Source of the DNA: Chitinophaga sp.
GTDB taxonomy: Bacteria > Bacteroidota > Bacteroidia > Chitinophagales > Chitinophagaceae
Direction: 5' to 3'
DNA: 64,000 nucleotides
Assembly: GCF_017745275.1 (NCBI RefSeq)
Contig: NZ_JAGHZS010000001.1
Coordinates: forward strand, 558,001-622,000
The notes under the pieces were generated by a model that did no database searches, had not been told where the DNA came from, and worked only from the letters and a program-made list of their open reading frames with translations. Positions 46,012 to 53,487 of the stretch are shown piece after piece. A program made the position numbers and the translations under genes. Within the stretch, counting starts at the first letter, position 1, and every line of letters starts with the position of its first letter.

Positions 46012-46626
46012 TTACAACGCTTCTTTAATCACTTTCACCGCCTGCCCTCTCTCCAGTTCATTATGCTCCTGCCACTGGCTTTGCTGCTGGCTCACCAGCA
46101 ACGACGTTTGCCAGGCCAGGAACTTAGCTTCCAGCCGCTCCAGGCAAAGTTGCTTATTCTGCAACTGCGAGCGACTATCCATCGCTAACACCTGTAATCC
46201 GCTGGGACGATGTATACCACGTACGGCCGTTTCTACCTTGTTCACATGTTGTCCACCAGGACCTGCAGCACGACAGGTTTCCAGTGTTACATCTTTCAGG
46301 TTCCACTGCAATTGTTTCTTCACATCGAATACCGATACACCCACAAACCAGTTTTTACGTTTATGAAATTTACGATAAGGACTTTGTGCAATCCACTGTA
46401 TAGTACCTTCCCATTCTTTGAGGAAAGCTCCCATCTGATGACCTTTTGCCAACAACGTGGCAGACAACAATGTGCCGTTGATATCTCCCTTAATACTATC
46501 CAGTACCGTGATATCGATGCCTGCGGCGCGGCCCTGTTTTATGATGCGTTCCTGCACCCTGGCCACTACCCGGCAACATTCTGCCGGGCCGCGACCTGAG
46601 GTGATTTGTATAATCATTTGTTCCAT
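46012..46626 (-). CDS. prfH: Peptide chain release factor H
   Basis: A 204-residue RF-H homologue of class I release factors without the codon-recognition domain. The catalytic GGQ loop is present (AAGPGGQHVNKVETAVRGIHRPSGL, about residues 131-155; the motif itself is GPGGQHVNK). It starts four bases after rtcB, the standard partner. RF-H is understood to hydrolyse peptidyl-tRNA on ribosomes whose 16S rRNA has been cut in the decoding centre, so that RtcB can re-ligate the rRNA. The C-terminus SQWQEHNELERGQAVKVIKEAL is basic as in other ribosome-rescue factors. Confidence 0.93.
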   Translation of the reverse strand: MEQMIIQITSGRGPAECCRVVARVQERIIKQGRAAGIDITVLDSIKGDINGTLLSATLLAKGHQMGAFLKEWEGTIQWIAQSPYRKFHKRKNWFVGVSVFDVKKQLQWNLKDVTLETCRAAGPGGQHVNKVETAVRGIHRPSGLQVLAMDSRSQLQNKQLCLERLEAKFLAWQTSLLVSQQQSQWQEHNELERGQAVKVIKEAL

Positions 46627-46630
46627 ATCA

Positions 46631-48031
46631 TTAATCTTTATTCATTCTTACAATGGCAGGCATAAACCGGCCCTGTATCTCAATTAATTCCGTTTGCGCA
46701 GCTATCACCTGGTCGATGTTTTTGTATGCCAGCGGATTTTCTTCTACGCTGCCGCCAATGAGGGTTACGCCTGCATTGGCCAGCATTTTTTTCATGCCGG
46801 ACACCGTCATGTTTTCTTTGGCTCTTTTACGGCTCATCGCTCTGCCTGCCCCATGAGAGGCAGAGTATAAAGCGTTATCCACGCCTTTACCCATCACGAG
46901 ATAAGCAGGCGTACACATACTGCCGGGGATGATACCCATTTCACCGGCATGTGCAGGCGTAGCGCCTTTGCGGTGAATGATCACCGAACGGCCATCTGCC
47001 AATGTATCCTGCCAGGCGAAGTTGTGGTGGTTTTCCACTTTGGCGAGCGACTGTAATCCTAACGCTTTAATCAGGTTGATGTGGATACGGTCGTGACAAG
47101 CCCTGGCATAATCGCCAGCCAGGTTCATCGACAGCCAGTATTCCTGTCCCGCTTCGGTGTTCATATCCAACCATGCCAGCTGTTGCGCGGAACGTGGCAA
47201 TTTGCAGGTATCCATCGCGATGCCAGTGTAGTGCTGTGCAATATTGGCACCAAGGCCACGGCTGCCGGAGTGCGACAATAACGCCAGGTATTTTTTCGGC
47301 GGCAATTGCAACGCATTATCTTCCTGTAATTCGATGAGTCCGAACTCTACGAAGTGGTTGCCACTGCCGGAAGATCCCAGCTGTCGCGCTGCTTTGGCCT
47401 GCAGCTTTCGCAGCAGCTCAGTGTATTGAAACACCGGGCTGTCTAATACTTCATGTTCCTGCGAAAATTCCAGTCCACCTTCCATGCCGAAGTGCGTATA
47501 TTCTTTCAACGCTACTTTCACCTGGTGAGAGAAACGTTTTAAAAAGCTTTCTCCTTCGTCGAGGATGGTGAGCGCCATGCGGCAACCAATATCCACGCCT
47601 ACAGCGAAAGGAAGCACGGCATTTTGCGTAGCTAATACGCCGCCGATAGGTAAGCCGTAGCCCGTATGGGCATCGGGCATTAATGCGCCCTGTACGGTGA
47701 CCGGCAACGACATGGCCAGTTCCATCTGTTGTTTCGCAGAACGCTCTATTTCTTTGGCGCCATATACTTTTAACTGCCCGGTTTTTTCCAGCAGTTCATG
47801 CGACTGAAAATGGCATTCCACCGGCTCATCCATGAATTTGTCTGCAATTTTTCCCAGGATGTCATGCGACCGGTATTTCGCCGGATCTGCTTTGATATCC
47901 GCTAATAGCTCCATTATTTCCGGCTTGCTGTGATGCTTGAAATGCCTGGACATAATGTTGATGACAAGGCTTCTGGCCCTGTCGTTGGTATAACCTATTT
48001 TACTAAGTTCTTTTGTTTTTATACTGCCCAT
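46631..48031 (-). CDS. rtcB: RtcB-family RNA ligase (RtcB2 type, paired with prfH)
   Basis: A 466-residue GTP- and Mn-dependent RNA ligase that joins 2',3'-cyclic phosphate (or 3'-phosphate) and 5'-OH ends. Motifs: PDAHTGYGLPIGGVLAT, VGVDIGCRMALTILD (metal-binding Cys), GSSGSGNHFVEFG, LLSHSGSRGLGANIAQHY and HRKGATPAHAGEMG, which holds the histidine guanylylated during catalysis. I use the ATG at 48031 (MGSIKTKELSKIGY); an in-frame ATG 13 codons upstream is less likely. The tight coupling with prfH identifies the repair-type RtcB rather than the tRNA-splicing form. A 580-bp upstream gap carries promoter-like boxes and a palindrome. Confidence 0.93.
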   Translation of the reverse strand: MGSIKTKELSKIGYTNDRARSLVINIMSRHFKHHSKPEIMELLADIKADPAKYRSHDILGKIADKFMDEPVECHFQSHELLEKTGQLKVYGAKEIERSAKQQMELAMSLPVTVQGALMPDAHTGYGLPIGGVLATQNAVLPFAVGVDIGCRMALTILDEGESFLKRFSHQVKVALKEYTHFGMEGGLEFSQEHEVLDSPVFQYTELLRKLQAKAARQLGSSGSGNHFVEFGLIELQEDNALQLPPKKYLALLSHSGSRGLGANIAQHYTGIAMDTCKLPRSAQQLAWLDMNTEAGQEYWLSMNLAGDYARACHDRIHINLIKALGLQSLAKVENHHNFAWQDTLADGRSVIIHRKGATPAHAGEMGIIPGSMCTPAYLVMGKGVDNALYSASHGAGRAMSRKRAKENMTVSGMKKMLANAGVTLIGGSVEENPLAYKNIDQVIAAQTELIEIQGRFMPAIVRMNKD

Positions 48032-48329
48032 AAAATGGTCGTTTTTTGTGTGCGTTATATTTGTGCGCACACGGGGGTTGCATCAGTATTTACTGATGTC
48101 ATCAATAAAATAAAAAAGATAATTTTTCCCGCAGAGGGAGATCAACTTTCGCAGAGGCAGGTGAGCAGCAAACGACAGGTATAACGTATATGCATATATG
48201 ATTCCGTCCGGGCAAATGTACGCACCGCAAAAGCAATGTAGCGATGACATCTGCCTATAAAAAAGATATAAAAGCAGGCTTACACAATTACAGTGTATAA
48301 CCTTCACAACTTTATAACTCCGGCTTATG

Positions 48330-48337
48330 CAAAAGTA
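48330..48337 (-). promoter_or_regulatory. Candidate proximal rtcB promoter (-7 element)
   Basis: On the minus strand TACTTTTG matches TAnnTTTG exactly. The perfect palindrome at 48349-48364 occupies the place of the -33 region, the usual location of a repressor site. Confidence 0.35.
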
Positions 48338-48348
48338 ATATAAGGCGT

Positions 48349-48364
48349 TTGCCTGATCAGGCAA
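48349..48364. promoter_or_regulatory. 16-bp perfect palindrome, candidate repressor operator
   Basis: TTGCCTGATCAGGCAA is perfectly self-complementary. It lies 11 bases upstream of a minus-strand -7 element for rtcB-prfH, and 287 bases from a divergent TetR-family gene. Palindromes of 15-20 bp are typical TetR-family operators. Which protein binds is unknown. Confidence 0.45.
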
Positions 48365-48443
48365 GAAGCGAAAGGGGCGATATGTGGGTATGTTCTGTCA
48401 TGATTCCTTGTAATTTTAAAAATGAAAAAAAGGAATTCGGGTG

Positions 48444-48473
48444 CAAAGATATATTTATTTCTGAAATACCAAA
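48444..48473 (-). promoter_or_regulatory. Candidate distal promoter toward rtcB-prfH
   Basis: On the minus strand TATCTTTG (48451-48444) is preceded, 18 bases upstream, by TTTG (48473-48470). This closely fits the Bacteroidota promoter TTTG-N19-21-TAnnTTTG. Confidence 0.5.
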
Positions 48474-48569
48474 TTTTCATTTCCTTTTTCTTCTTTTCCA
48501 GTCCTTTTTTCACCGCAGATTTTAACATTTCCAGCTGAGATAAAAAAGGGTTTATAACCCTGCATGACG

Positions 48570-48577
48570 TAAATTTG
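48570..48577 (+). promoter_or_regulatory. Candidate promoter -7 element for the TetR-ABC1 operon
   Basis: TAAATTTG is an exact TAnnTTTG match 73 bases before the TetR start codon. No clear TTTG at the -33 distance. Confidence 0.4.
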
Positions 48578-48650
48578 TATACCCGTAATTATTAACCTCC
48601 GGCTACCCGCTCCGGGCGGGATCATTTCAACAATAGTAAAACTTTTTCTC

Positions 48651-49277
48651 ATGGACAAACAGCTCATCCGCAACGCTTACAAAGTGTACTGGCTGGAAAA
48701 CGGCAAAGCGCCCGTATCTGTTTATGCACTCTGCAAAATTGTAGACATCACCGAAGCTTCCTTTTATGAGCAATACAGCTCCCTGGAAGCAGTAGAAAAA
48801 GATATCTGGCTGGCTATCTTCCAACAAACACTGGAACAACTGCAGGCAGACGACATTTACCAGCAATACAATGCACAGGAAAAATTACTGGCCTTCTATT
48901 TCCTTTGGGTACAAAAACTGAAAGAAGACCGCAGCTACCTTCTCCTGCAACGCAAACACTTCCGCTTACCGGACTTCTATCGTAATAAACTGGAAACCTT
49001 CCGTCATGCGTTCAACAATTATGTCAGCGACCTGGTAAAAGAAGGTTACCAATCCAGCGAAATCAAAGAGCGGAAATACATCTCCGATCAATATGTACAC
49101 GGCTTCTGGCTACAGGCGCTGTTTGTACTGAAATACTGGCTGGATGATACCAGCAACCAATTTGAAATGACCGATGCTGCTATTGAAAAAGCAGTAAACC
49201 TGAGCTTCCAGTTAATCAAATCCAATACACTTGATAGCTTGCTGGACTTCGGGAAATTTATTTTTACGCGGAAATAA
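48651..49277 (+). CDS. TetR/AcrR-family transcriptional regulator
   Basis: A 208-residue all-helical protein. The N-terminal 50 residues form a TetR HTH (IRNAYKVYWLENGKAPVSVYALCKIVDITEASFYEQYSSLEAVEKDIW), here with somewhat unusual sequence. The remaining helices (from about 60) look like the C-terminal ligand/dimer domain found in Bacteroidota TetR proteins encoded next to ABC1 kinases. The next gene begins five bases after its stop, so the two form an operon. Likely controls that operon and perhaps the divergent rtcB promoter region; the signal is unknown. Confidence 0.75.
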   Translation: MDKQLIRNAYKVYWLENGKAPVSVYALCKIVDITEASFYEQYSSLEAVEKDIWLAIFQQTLEQLQADDIYQQYNAQEKLLAFYFLWVQKLKEDRSYLLLQRKHFRLPDFYRNKLETFRHAFNNYVSDLVKEGYQSSEIKERKYISDQYVHGFWLQALFVLKYWLDDTSNQFEMTDAAIEKAVNLSFQLIKSNTLDSLLDFGKFIFTRK

Positions 49278-49282
49278 GCACC

Positions 49283-50602
49283 ATGAAAGAGCAATCCAAT
49301 ATCCCCACTACCAAAGTGGAAAGGGCTGGCAAATTCGTTACGACCGGACTTAAAGTAGGTACCAATTATATCAAACATTACACCCGCAAACTGATGGACC
49401 CTTCTACCACCAAAGAAGCGTTACACCAGGACAATGCCGCTGATATTTATGATACCCTGAGCAACCTGAAAGGCAGTGCGCTGAAAGTAGCGCAAATGCT
49501 GAGTATGGACAAAGGAATGCTTCCAAAAGCCTATACTGAGAAATTTGCTATGTCGCAATACAGCGCGCCTCCATTGAGTGGACCGCTGGTAGTCAATACT
49601 TTTGTAAAAACACTGGGTAAATCACCCACACAACTATACGATACCTTCGACCTACAGGCGTCTAACGCTGCCTCTATTGGCCAGGTACACAAAGCCACCA
49701 AAAATGGTCAGCCGCTGGCTGTAAAAATTCAATACCCCGGCGTAGCCAACAGCGTAAAATCTGATCTGCGTATCGTGAAACCCTTTGCCATCCGCATTGT
49801 GGGTATGAACGAAGTAGATATGGATAAATACTTCGACGAAATAGAAAGTAAGCTGCTGGAAGAAACCGATTATAAACTGGAACTACGCCGCTCCATGGAC
49901 CTTTCCCAGGCCTGCGCACATATTCCTAACCTGCGGTTTCCCGGCTACTACCCGGAAATGTCGTCCGACCGCATTATTACCATGGACTGGCTCGATGGGC
50001 AGCACCTGAAAGAATTTTTGCTCACCAACCCCAGCCAGGAAGCCAGGGATAAAATCGGGCAAGCCCTGTGGGATTTCTACCAATTCCAGGTGCATAGCCT
50101 TAAACAGGTACATGCCGATCCACATCCCGGCAACTTCCTCATGCGCCCCGATGGCACCGTAGGCATCTTCGACTTTGGCTGTGTGAAAGAAATTCCGGAA
50201 GATTTTTATATCAACTATTTCCTGTTGGTAGATAAAGAAGTACTGAAAGATGAAAAACGGCGACATGAGATTTATACCAACCTGGAAATGATCCACCCCA
50301 CAGATACGCCTAAAGAAGTGGAATTCTTTTCCGGCCTCTTTCAACATATGATTGATTTACTCACCTTACCATTTACGCTGGAACACTTCGACTTTGGTAA
50401 TGAAGCATATTTCAATGAAATATATGCCTACATGGATGAGTTATACAACATGAAAGAAATCCGCGACTCCAAAGTAGCCCGCGGTTCCAGGCATAGCCTC
50501 TACATTAACCGTACTTATTTCGGCTTATACTCCATTCTCAGTGACCTGAAAGCCAATGTGATTACAGGCCCCGGCAGAATACAGGAGTTGCAGAAAGCGT
50601 AA
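49283..50602 (+). CDS. ABC1/AarF/UbiB-family atypical protein kinase-like protein
   Basis: A 439-residue member of the UbiB/ADCK family. Family motifs: LKVAQMLSMDKGMLPKAY (KxGQ-helix equivalent), NAASIGQVHKATKNGQPLAVKI (alanine-rich nucleotide loop and VAIK-like Lys), ESKLLEETDYKLEL, QVHADPHPGNFLM (catalytic loop) and GIFDFGCVKE (DFG). Unlike many UbiB proteins it has no C-terminal membrane helices. Family members support quinone or lipid metabolism through ATPase/kinase activity; the substrate is unknown. The last codons and the stop (50600-50602) lie in the flank and left arm of a long hairpin repeat. Confidence 0.9.
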   Translation: MKEQSNIPTTKVERAGKFVTTGLKVGTNYIKHYTRKLMDPSTTKEALHQDNAADIYDTLSNLKGSALKVAQMLSMDKGMLPKAYTEKFAMSQYSAPPLSGPLVVNTFVKTLGKSPTQLYDTFDLQASNAASIGQVHKATKNGQPLAVKIQYPGVANSVKSDLRIVKPFAIRIVGMNEVDMDKYFDEIESKLLEETDYKLELRRSMDLSQACAHIPNLRFPGYYPEMSSDRIITMDWLDGQHLKEFLLTNPSQEARDKIGQALWDFYQFQVHSLKQVHADPHPGNFLMRPDGTVGIFDFGCVKEIPEDFYINYFLLVDKEVLKDEKRRHEIYTNLEMIHPTDTPKEVEFFSGLFQHMIDLLTLPFTLEHFDFGNEAYFNEIYAYMDELYNMKEIRDSKVARGSRHSLYINRTYFGLYSILSDLKANVITGPGRIQELQKA

Positions 50603-50709
50603 AGCAGAAAGCCTAAAGCAAAAAGCTATTGAGGCGAGTGATCAAAGCGTATAAATATCCGCAATAATCACTCGCCTCAATAGCTTTTTGCTTTAGGCTT
50701 TCTGCTTTA
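50600..50709. repeat. Long perfect hairpin repeat, copy 2 (43-bp arms)
   Basis: Left arm 50600-50642 and right arm 50667-50709 are perfect reverse complements around a 24-nt centre. The arm is TAAAGCA, GAAAGCC, TAAAGCA, AAAAGCT, ATTGAGGCG, AGTGAT: the same architecture as copy 1 (3484-3605). Seven bases differ from copy 1, each matched by a change in the other arm. The centres also share TGATCARAGCG. It sits between convergent genes; the ABC1 stop codon is its first three bases and the desaturase stop follows eight bases after its end. Confidence 0.85.
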
Positions 50710-50716
50710 TGCTTTA

Positions 50717-51496
50717 TTAAAATGTCTTTTTCTTCTCCAGCTCTGGCAACGCTTCATCTATGCGTTTACATAACTCTGGTAATTTGATAGTAGGCACCGC
50801 AGGAAACAAGTGATGCTCCAGGTGATAAAACATACTGAAAGTAATCGTGTTCTTCCATCCTGTACGCTGCGTTCTGGCAATAGTGTCATGGTCACAGTCG
50901 TGGTGCACACTCCATACAGCGAAAAAAGCCATCATCAACTCCCCGATCAGCATCACTATGATGTGGTACACCAGGAAATGTACCTGGAAATAAAACACCA
51001 GTCCTGTAAATACCACAATAGCAGCTAACTCCAGCAACATATTACGGCGGTAGTTCTTATTGCCCAGTTGCCAGGTGACCCGGTGAATCAGCCACATATG
51101 CTTAGGTCCGTAGCAAATGGCACCCAGCGCGCTCATACCGGCCGACTTACCTTCGTAATCTTCTTCAGACAAACAATATTTGTGATGACGGATGTGGTTA
51201 AATTTCACCGCATGAATAGAAGCCATCATCAGGATGCTGTTGAGAAACAGGGTAACCCAGGTCAGTTGCTTGTTAGTACCGAGTGATTGGTGAAAACCGT
51301 TATGTACTTGTCGCAATGCCGTCAGGAAAAAAATGGCCGATAAAGGCATCGCCAACATGTAGTATCCATAATACGCTAGTACCCAGGAACCAAGCGCCCA
51401 GGGAATAGAAATATTATTTTCGATGAGCATTTCCCGGACAGACAAGCGGGTTAAGTCTTTCCAGGCAATTTGACGGGTAATATCAGCAGCTGCCAT
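50717..51496 (-). CDS. Membrane fatty acid desaturase
   Basis: A 259-residue integral membrane di-iron enzyme that introduces a double bond into acyl chains. The three histidine boxes are HNGFH (about residues 67-71), HIRHH (about 101-105) and HLEHH (about 225-229), with hydrophobic helices between them. Regiospecificity is not predictable. It is divergent from a membrane LytS-type kinase and LytTR regulator, with a tandem 9-bp repeat between them, a layout reminiscent of DesK-DesR control of desaturase in Bacillus. Convergent with the ABC1 kinase gene across a hairpin repeat. Confidence 0.88.
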   Translation of the reverse strand: MAAADITRQIAWKDLTRLSVREMLIENNISIPWALGSWVLAYYGYYMLAMPLSAIFFLTALRQVHNGFHQSLGTNKQLTWVTLFLNSILMMASIHAVKFNHIRHHKYCLSEEDYEGKSAGMSALGAICYGPKHMWLIHRVTWQLGNKNYRRNMLLELAAIVVFTGLVFYFQVHFLVYHIIVMLIGELMMAFFAVWSVHHDCDHDTIARTQRTGWKNTITFSMFYHLEHHLFPAVPTIKLPELCKRIDEALPELEKKKTF

Positions 51497-51570
51497 ATAC
51501 CAGAATTTAGGAAGGATGAGGTGATAAGGAATTCGGGTGTAAAATTAAATCATTATTGAATATGATAATC

Positions 51571-51600
51571 GGTTGGTCGTATATTTATTCGGGTTGGTCG
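51571..51600. promoter_or_regulatory. Tandem 9-bp direct repeat, candidate LytTR binding site
   Basis: GGTTGGTCG occurs at 51571-51579 and 51592-51600, a 12-bp spacer and 21-bp period. LytTR-domain regulators bind 9-bp direct repeats with 12-13 bp spacers. It lies 43 bases before the kinase gene and 74 bases from the divergent desaturase start. Binding by the LytTR regulator encoded here is inference. Confidence 0.5.
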
Positions 51601-51643
51601 CAACCCATGAGCAGATAATCGTCGAAATTTCTAAATTGCCACG

Positions 51644-52681
51644 ATGAAAGAAGAGTGGTACCATCAAAAATGGGCGGTCGTGGCCAGGCATATATTAGCG
51701 TGGCTGCTGTTTTTTTCGTTGCCTTACCTGTTGCACCCTACAACTGATGCCTGGGAGCGGGATCATATCAAGGATAAAATGGCCTGGACCATCTACCAGT
51801 ATTATACTGACATAATACTCATCGGCTTCTTTTACGTGAATGCCTGGGTGTTTATTCCCAGGATGGTTTATAAAAAGAAATTCGCCAAATATGCATTGCT
51901 GATGCTGGTGGTATTTTCACTGATGATAGCCAGCCGGCTTTTTTTCAATCGTTTTCTGGTGGATCCTCCCAGCGATATCAGGCCTACCATTCTCATTACC
52001 TTTTTTATCTTTTTCCTGGTACTCTGCGCCAGCACAGCTTTCCAGATGATTGAAGACAAGATGCGAATGGAACGGCAAGCCAGCGCCAAAGAAAACGAAA
52101 ATTTGAAAACGGAATTATCACTGTTGCGGTCACAGGTGAGTCCGCATTTCATGTTCAATGTGCTCAACAACATGGTGGCGCTGGCCCGCAAAAAATCAGA
52201 TGTGCTGGAACCTTCCCTGATAAAGCTTTCTTCGTTGATGCGCTATATGCTATATGAGACAGATGAAGACAAAGTACCGCTGCAAAAGGAAATAGAGTAC
52301 CTGCAAAGCTATATCGACCTGCAGCAGCAGCGTTTTGGAAAAAATGTAGCGATCGGGGTATCGTTGCAAGCTACGGACAGTACCCATGAAATAGAGCCGA
52401 TGCTGCTCATTCCTTTCGTGGAAAATGCTTTTAAACATGGTACCGGCCTGATTGCCGATGCCTGTATAGATATCCGCCTGTATACACGCCCCGGCAGATT
52501 ATTTTTTGAGGTACGTAACAAGTTCAACCCAATTTCCTGCGAAATAAAAGATAAAACCAGCGGCATTGGCCTCACCAATGTAAAAAGGCGACTGAATTTA
52601 TTATATGGAGATGACTATGTATTGAATATCTCCCGGAAAGATGACTGGTTTATAGTATCCTTGCAATTAAATCTCCATTGA
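51644..52681 (+). CDS. LytS/YehU-type sensor histidine kinase
   Basis: A 345-residue membrane kinase. Four helices lie in the first 125 residues with short loops and no large sensor domain, so the signal is probably sensed within the membrane. A short coiled coil (about 130-155) leads to the His_kinase domain, with the phosphorylatable H168 in SQVSPHFMFNVLNNM. The ATP-binding part has FVENAFKHG (N box) and SGIGLTNVKRRL (G box). Its stop codon overlaps the regulator's ATG by one base. Partner of the LytTR response regulator that follows. Confidence 0.92.
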   Translation: MKEEWYHQKWAVVARHILAWLLFFSLPYLLHPTTDAWERDHIKDKMAWTIYQYYTDIILIGFFYVNAWVFIPRMVYKKKFAKYALLMLVVFSLMIASRLFFNRFLVDPPSDIRPTILITFFIFFLVLCASTAFQMIEDKMRMERQASAKENENLKTELSLLRSQVSPHFMFNVLNNMVALARKKSDVLEPSLIKLSSLMRYMLYETDEDKVPLQKEIEYLQSYIDLQQQRFGKNVAIGVSLQATDSTHEIEPMLLIPFVENAFKHGTGLIADACIDIRLYTRPGRLFFEVRNKFNPISCEIKDKTSGIGLTNVKRRLNLLYGDDYVLNISRKDDWFIVSLQLNLH

Positions 52682-53385
52682 TGATAAAGTGTATTGCCAT
52701 AGATGATGAACCCCTGGCGCTGGACCTGCTGGAAGATAATATCGGCATGGTGCCTTACCTGCAGCTCATAGGAAAATGCAACAATGCCTTTGAAGCCATG
52801 GAAATACTGCGGCAACAACCCGTAGACCTTATTTTCCTGGACATCCAGATGCCAGGGCTTACCGGCCTGCAGTTCCTGGAGTCTCTGCCGCATAAGCCCA
52901 TCGTGATCCTCATTACGGCCTACGAAAAATATGCATTGGAAGGCTTTAATCTTGCCGTTACCGACTACCTGGTAAAACCGGTGTCACTGGAGCGTTTCAT
53001 CAAAGCATGCAATAAAGCACAGGAACTTTTCCTGTTGAGAACAGCCGGTAAAACTACCAAAGAACCCGCGGATTTCTTCTTCGTGAATGTAGATTACAGC
53101 TTGCATAAAGTAGTATTTGCAGATATCATATGGATTGAAGGACTGAAAGATTATGTCAAAATACATCTCCGGAGCACCTCAAAACCTGTTATAACACGTA
53201 TGAGTATTAAGGGCATGGAAGAGCAGTTGCCCGGCACGAAATTCATTCGTATCCACAAATCCTATATTGTGGCTGTTGCCGCTATTTCTTCTATCCGGAA
53301 AAACAGTATTTCCCTGGACAGCCTGGAACTTCCGGTGGGCGACACTTACCGGGATTCGGTATATGCCATTGCCGGTAAGATGTAA
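52681..53385 (+). CDS. LytTR-family response regulator
   Basis: A 234-residue regulator. Receiver domain about 1-120 with acidic pocket D8, D9 and phosphoacceptor D54 (IFLDIQMPG), and the conserved Lys in DYLVKPVS. LytTR DNA-binding domain about 135-232 (DIIWIEGLKDYVKIHL, FIRIHKSYIVAV, SISLDSLELPVGDTYRDSVY). I use the ATG at 52681, which overlaps the kinase stop; a TTG one codon earlier is less likely. LytTR domains bind direct repeats like the one at 51571-51600. Confidence 0.93.
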   Translation: MIKCIAIDDEPLALDLLEDNIGMVPYLQLIGKCNNAFEAMEILRQQPVDLIFLDIQMPGLTGLQFLESLPHKPIVILITAYEKYALEGFNLAVTDYLVKPVSLERFIKACNKAQELFLLRTAGKTTKEPADFFFVNVDYSLHKVVFADIIWIEGLKDYVKIHLRSTSKPVITRMSIKGMEEQLPGTKFIRIHKSYIVAVAAISSIRKNSISLDSLELPVGDTYRDSVYAIAGKM

Positions 53386-53458
53386 CACATTAACTGCTGT
53401 TTGTAGCGTTTTTTCTCCCACTCATCTCATTTATTTTATAATATCCGATACGACGATA

Positions 53459-53466
53459 TACTTTTG
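53459..53466 (+). promoter_or_regulatory. Promoter -7 element for the TonB-dependent receptor
   Basis: TACTTTTG matches TAnnTTTG exactly, 21 bases before the start codon. A T-rich stretch (around 53431-53437) sits at about the -33 distance without a perfect TTTG. Confidence 0.5.
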
Positions 53467-53487
53467 CACGATTAGAATTATACCAAA

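Larger units (their letters stand above)
48071..48650. other. Divergent intergenic region between rtcB and the TetR gene
   Basis: A 580-bp gap without a credible gene. It holds -7 type boxes toward rtcB at 48330-48337 and 48444-48451, one toward the TetR gene at 48570-48577, and a 16-bp palindrome at 48349-48364. A transcript from the distal rtcB promoter would have a leader of about 400 nt, unusually long. Confidence 0.5.

Noticed and set aside
48083-48364. A 93-codon minus-strand frame upstream of rtcB
   Set aside because: Composition is Cys/Tyr-rich without domain, and the frame runs through the palindrome and promoter-like boxes; treated as leader/intergenic.
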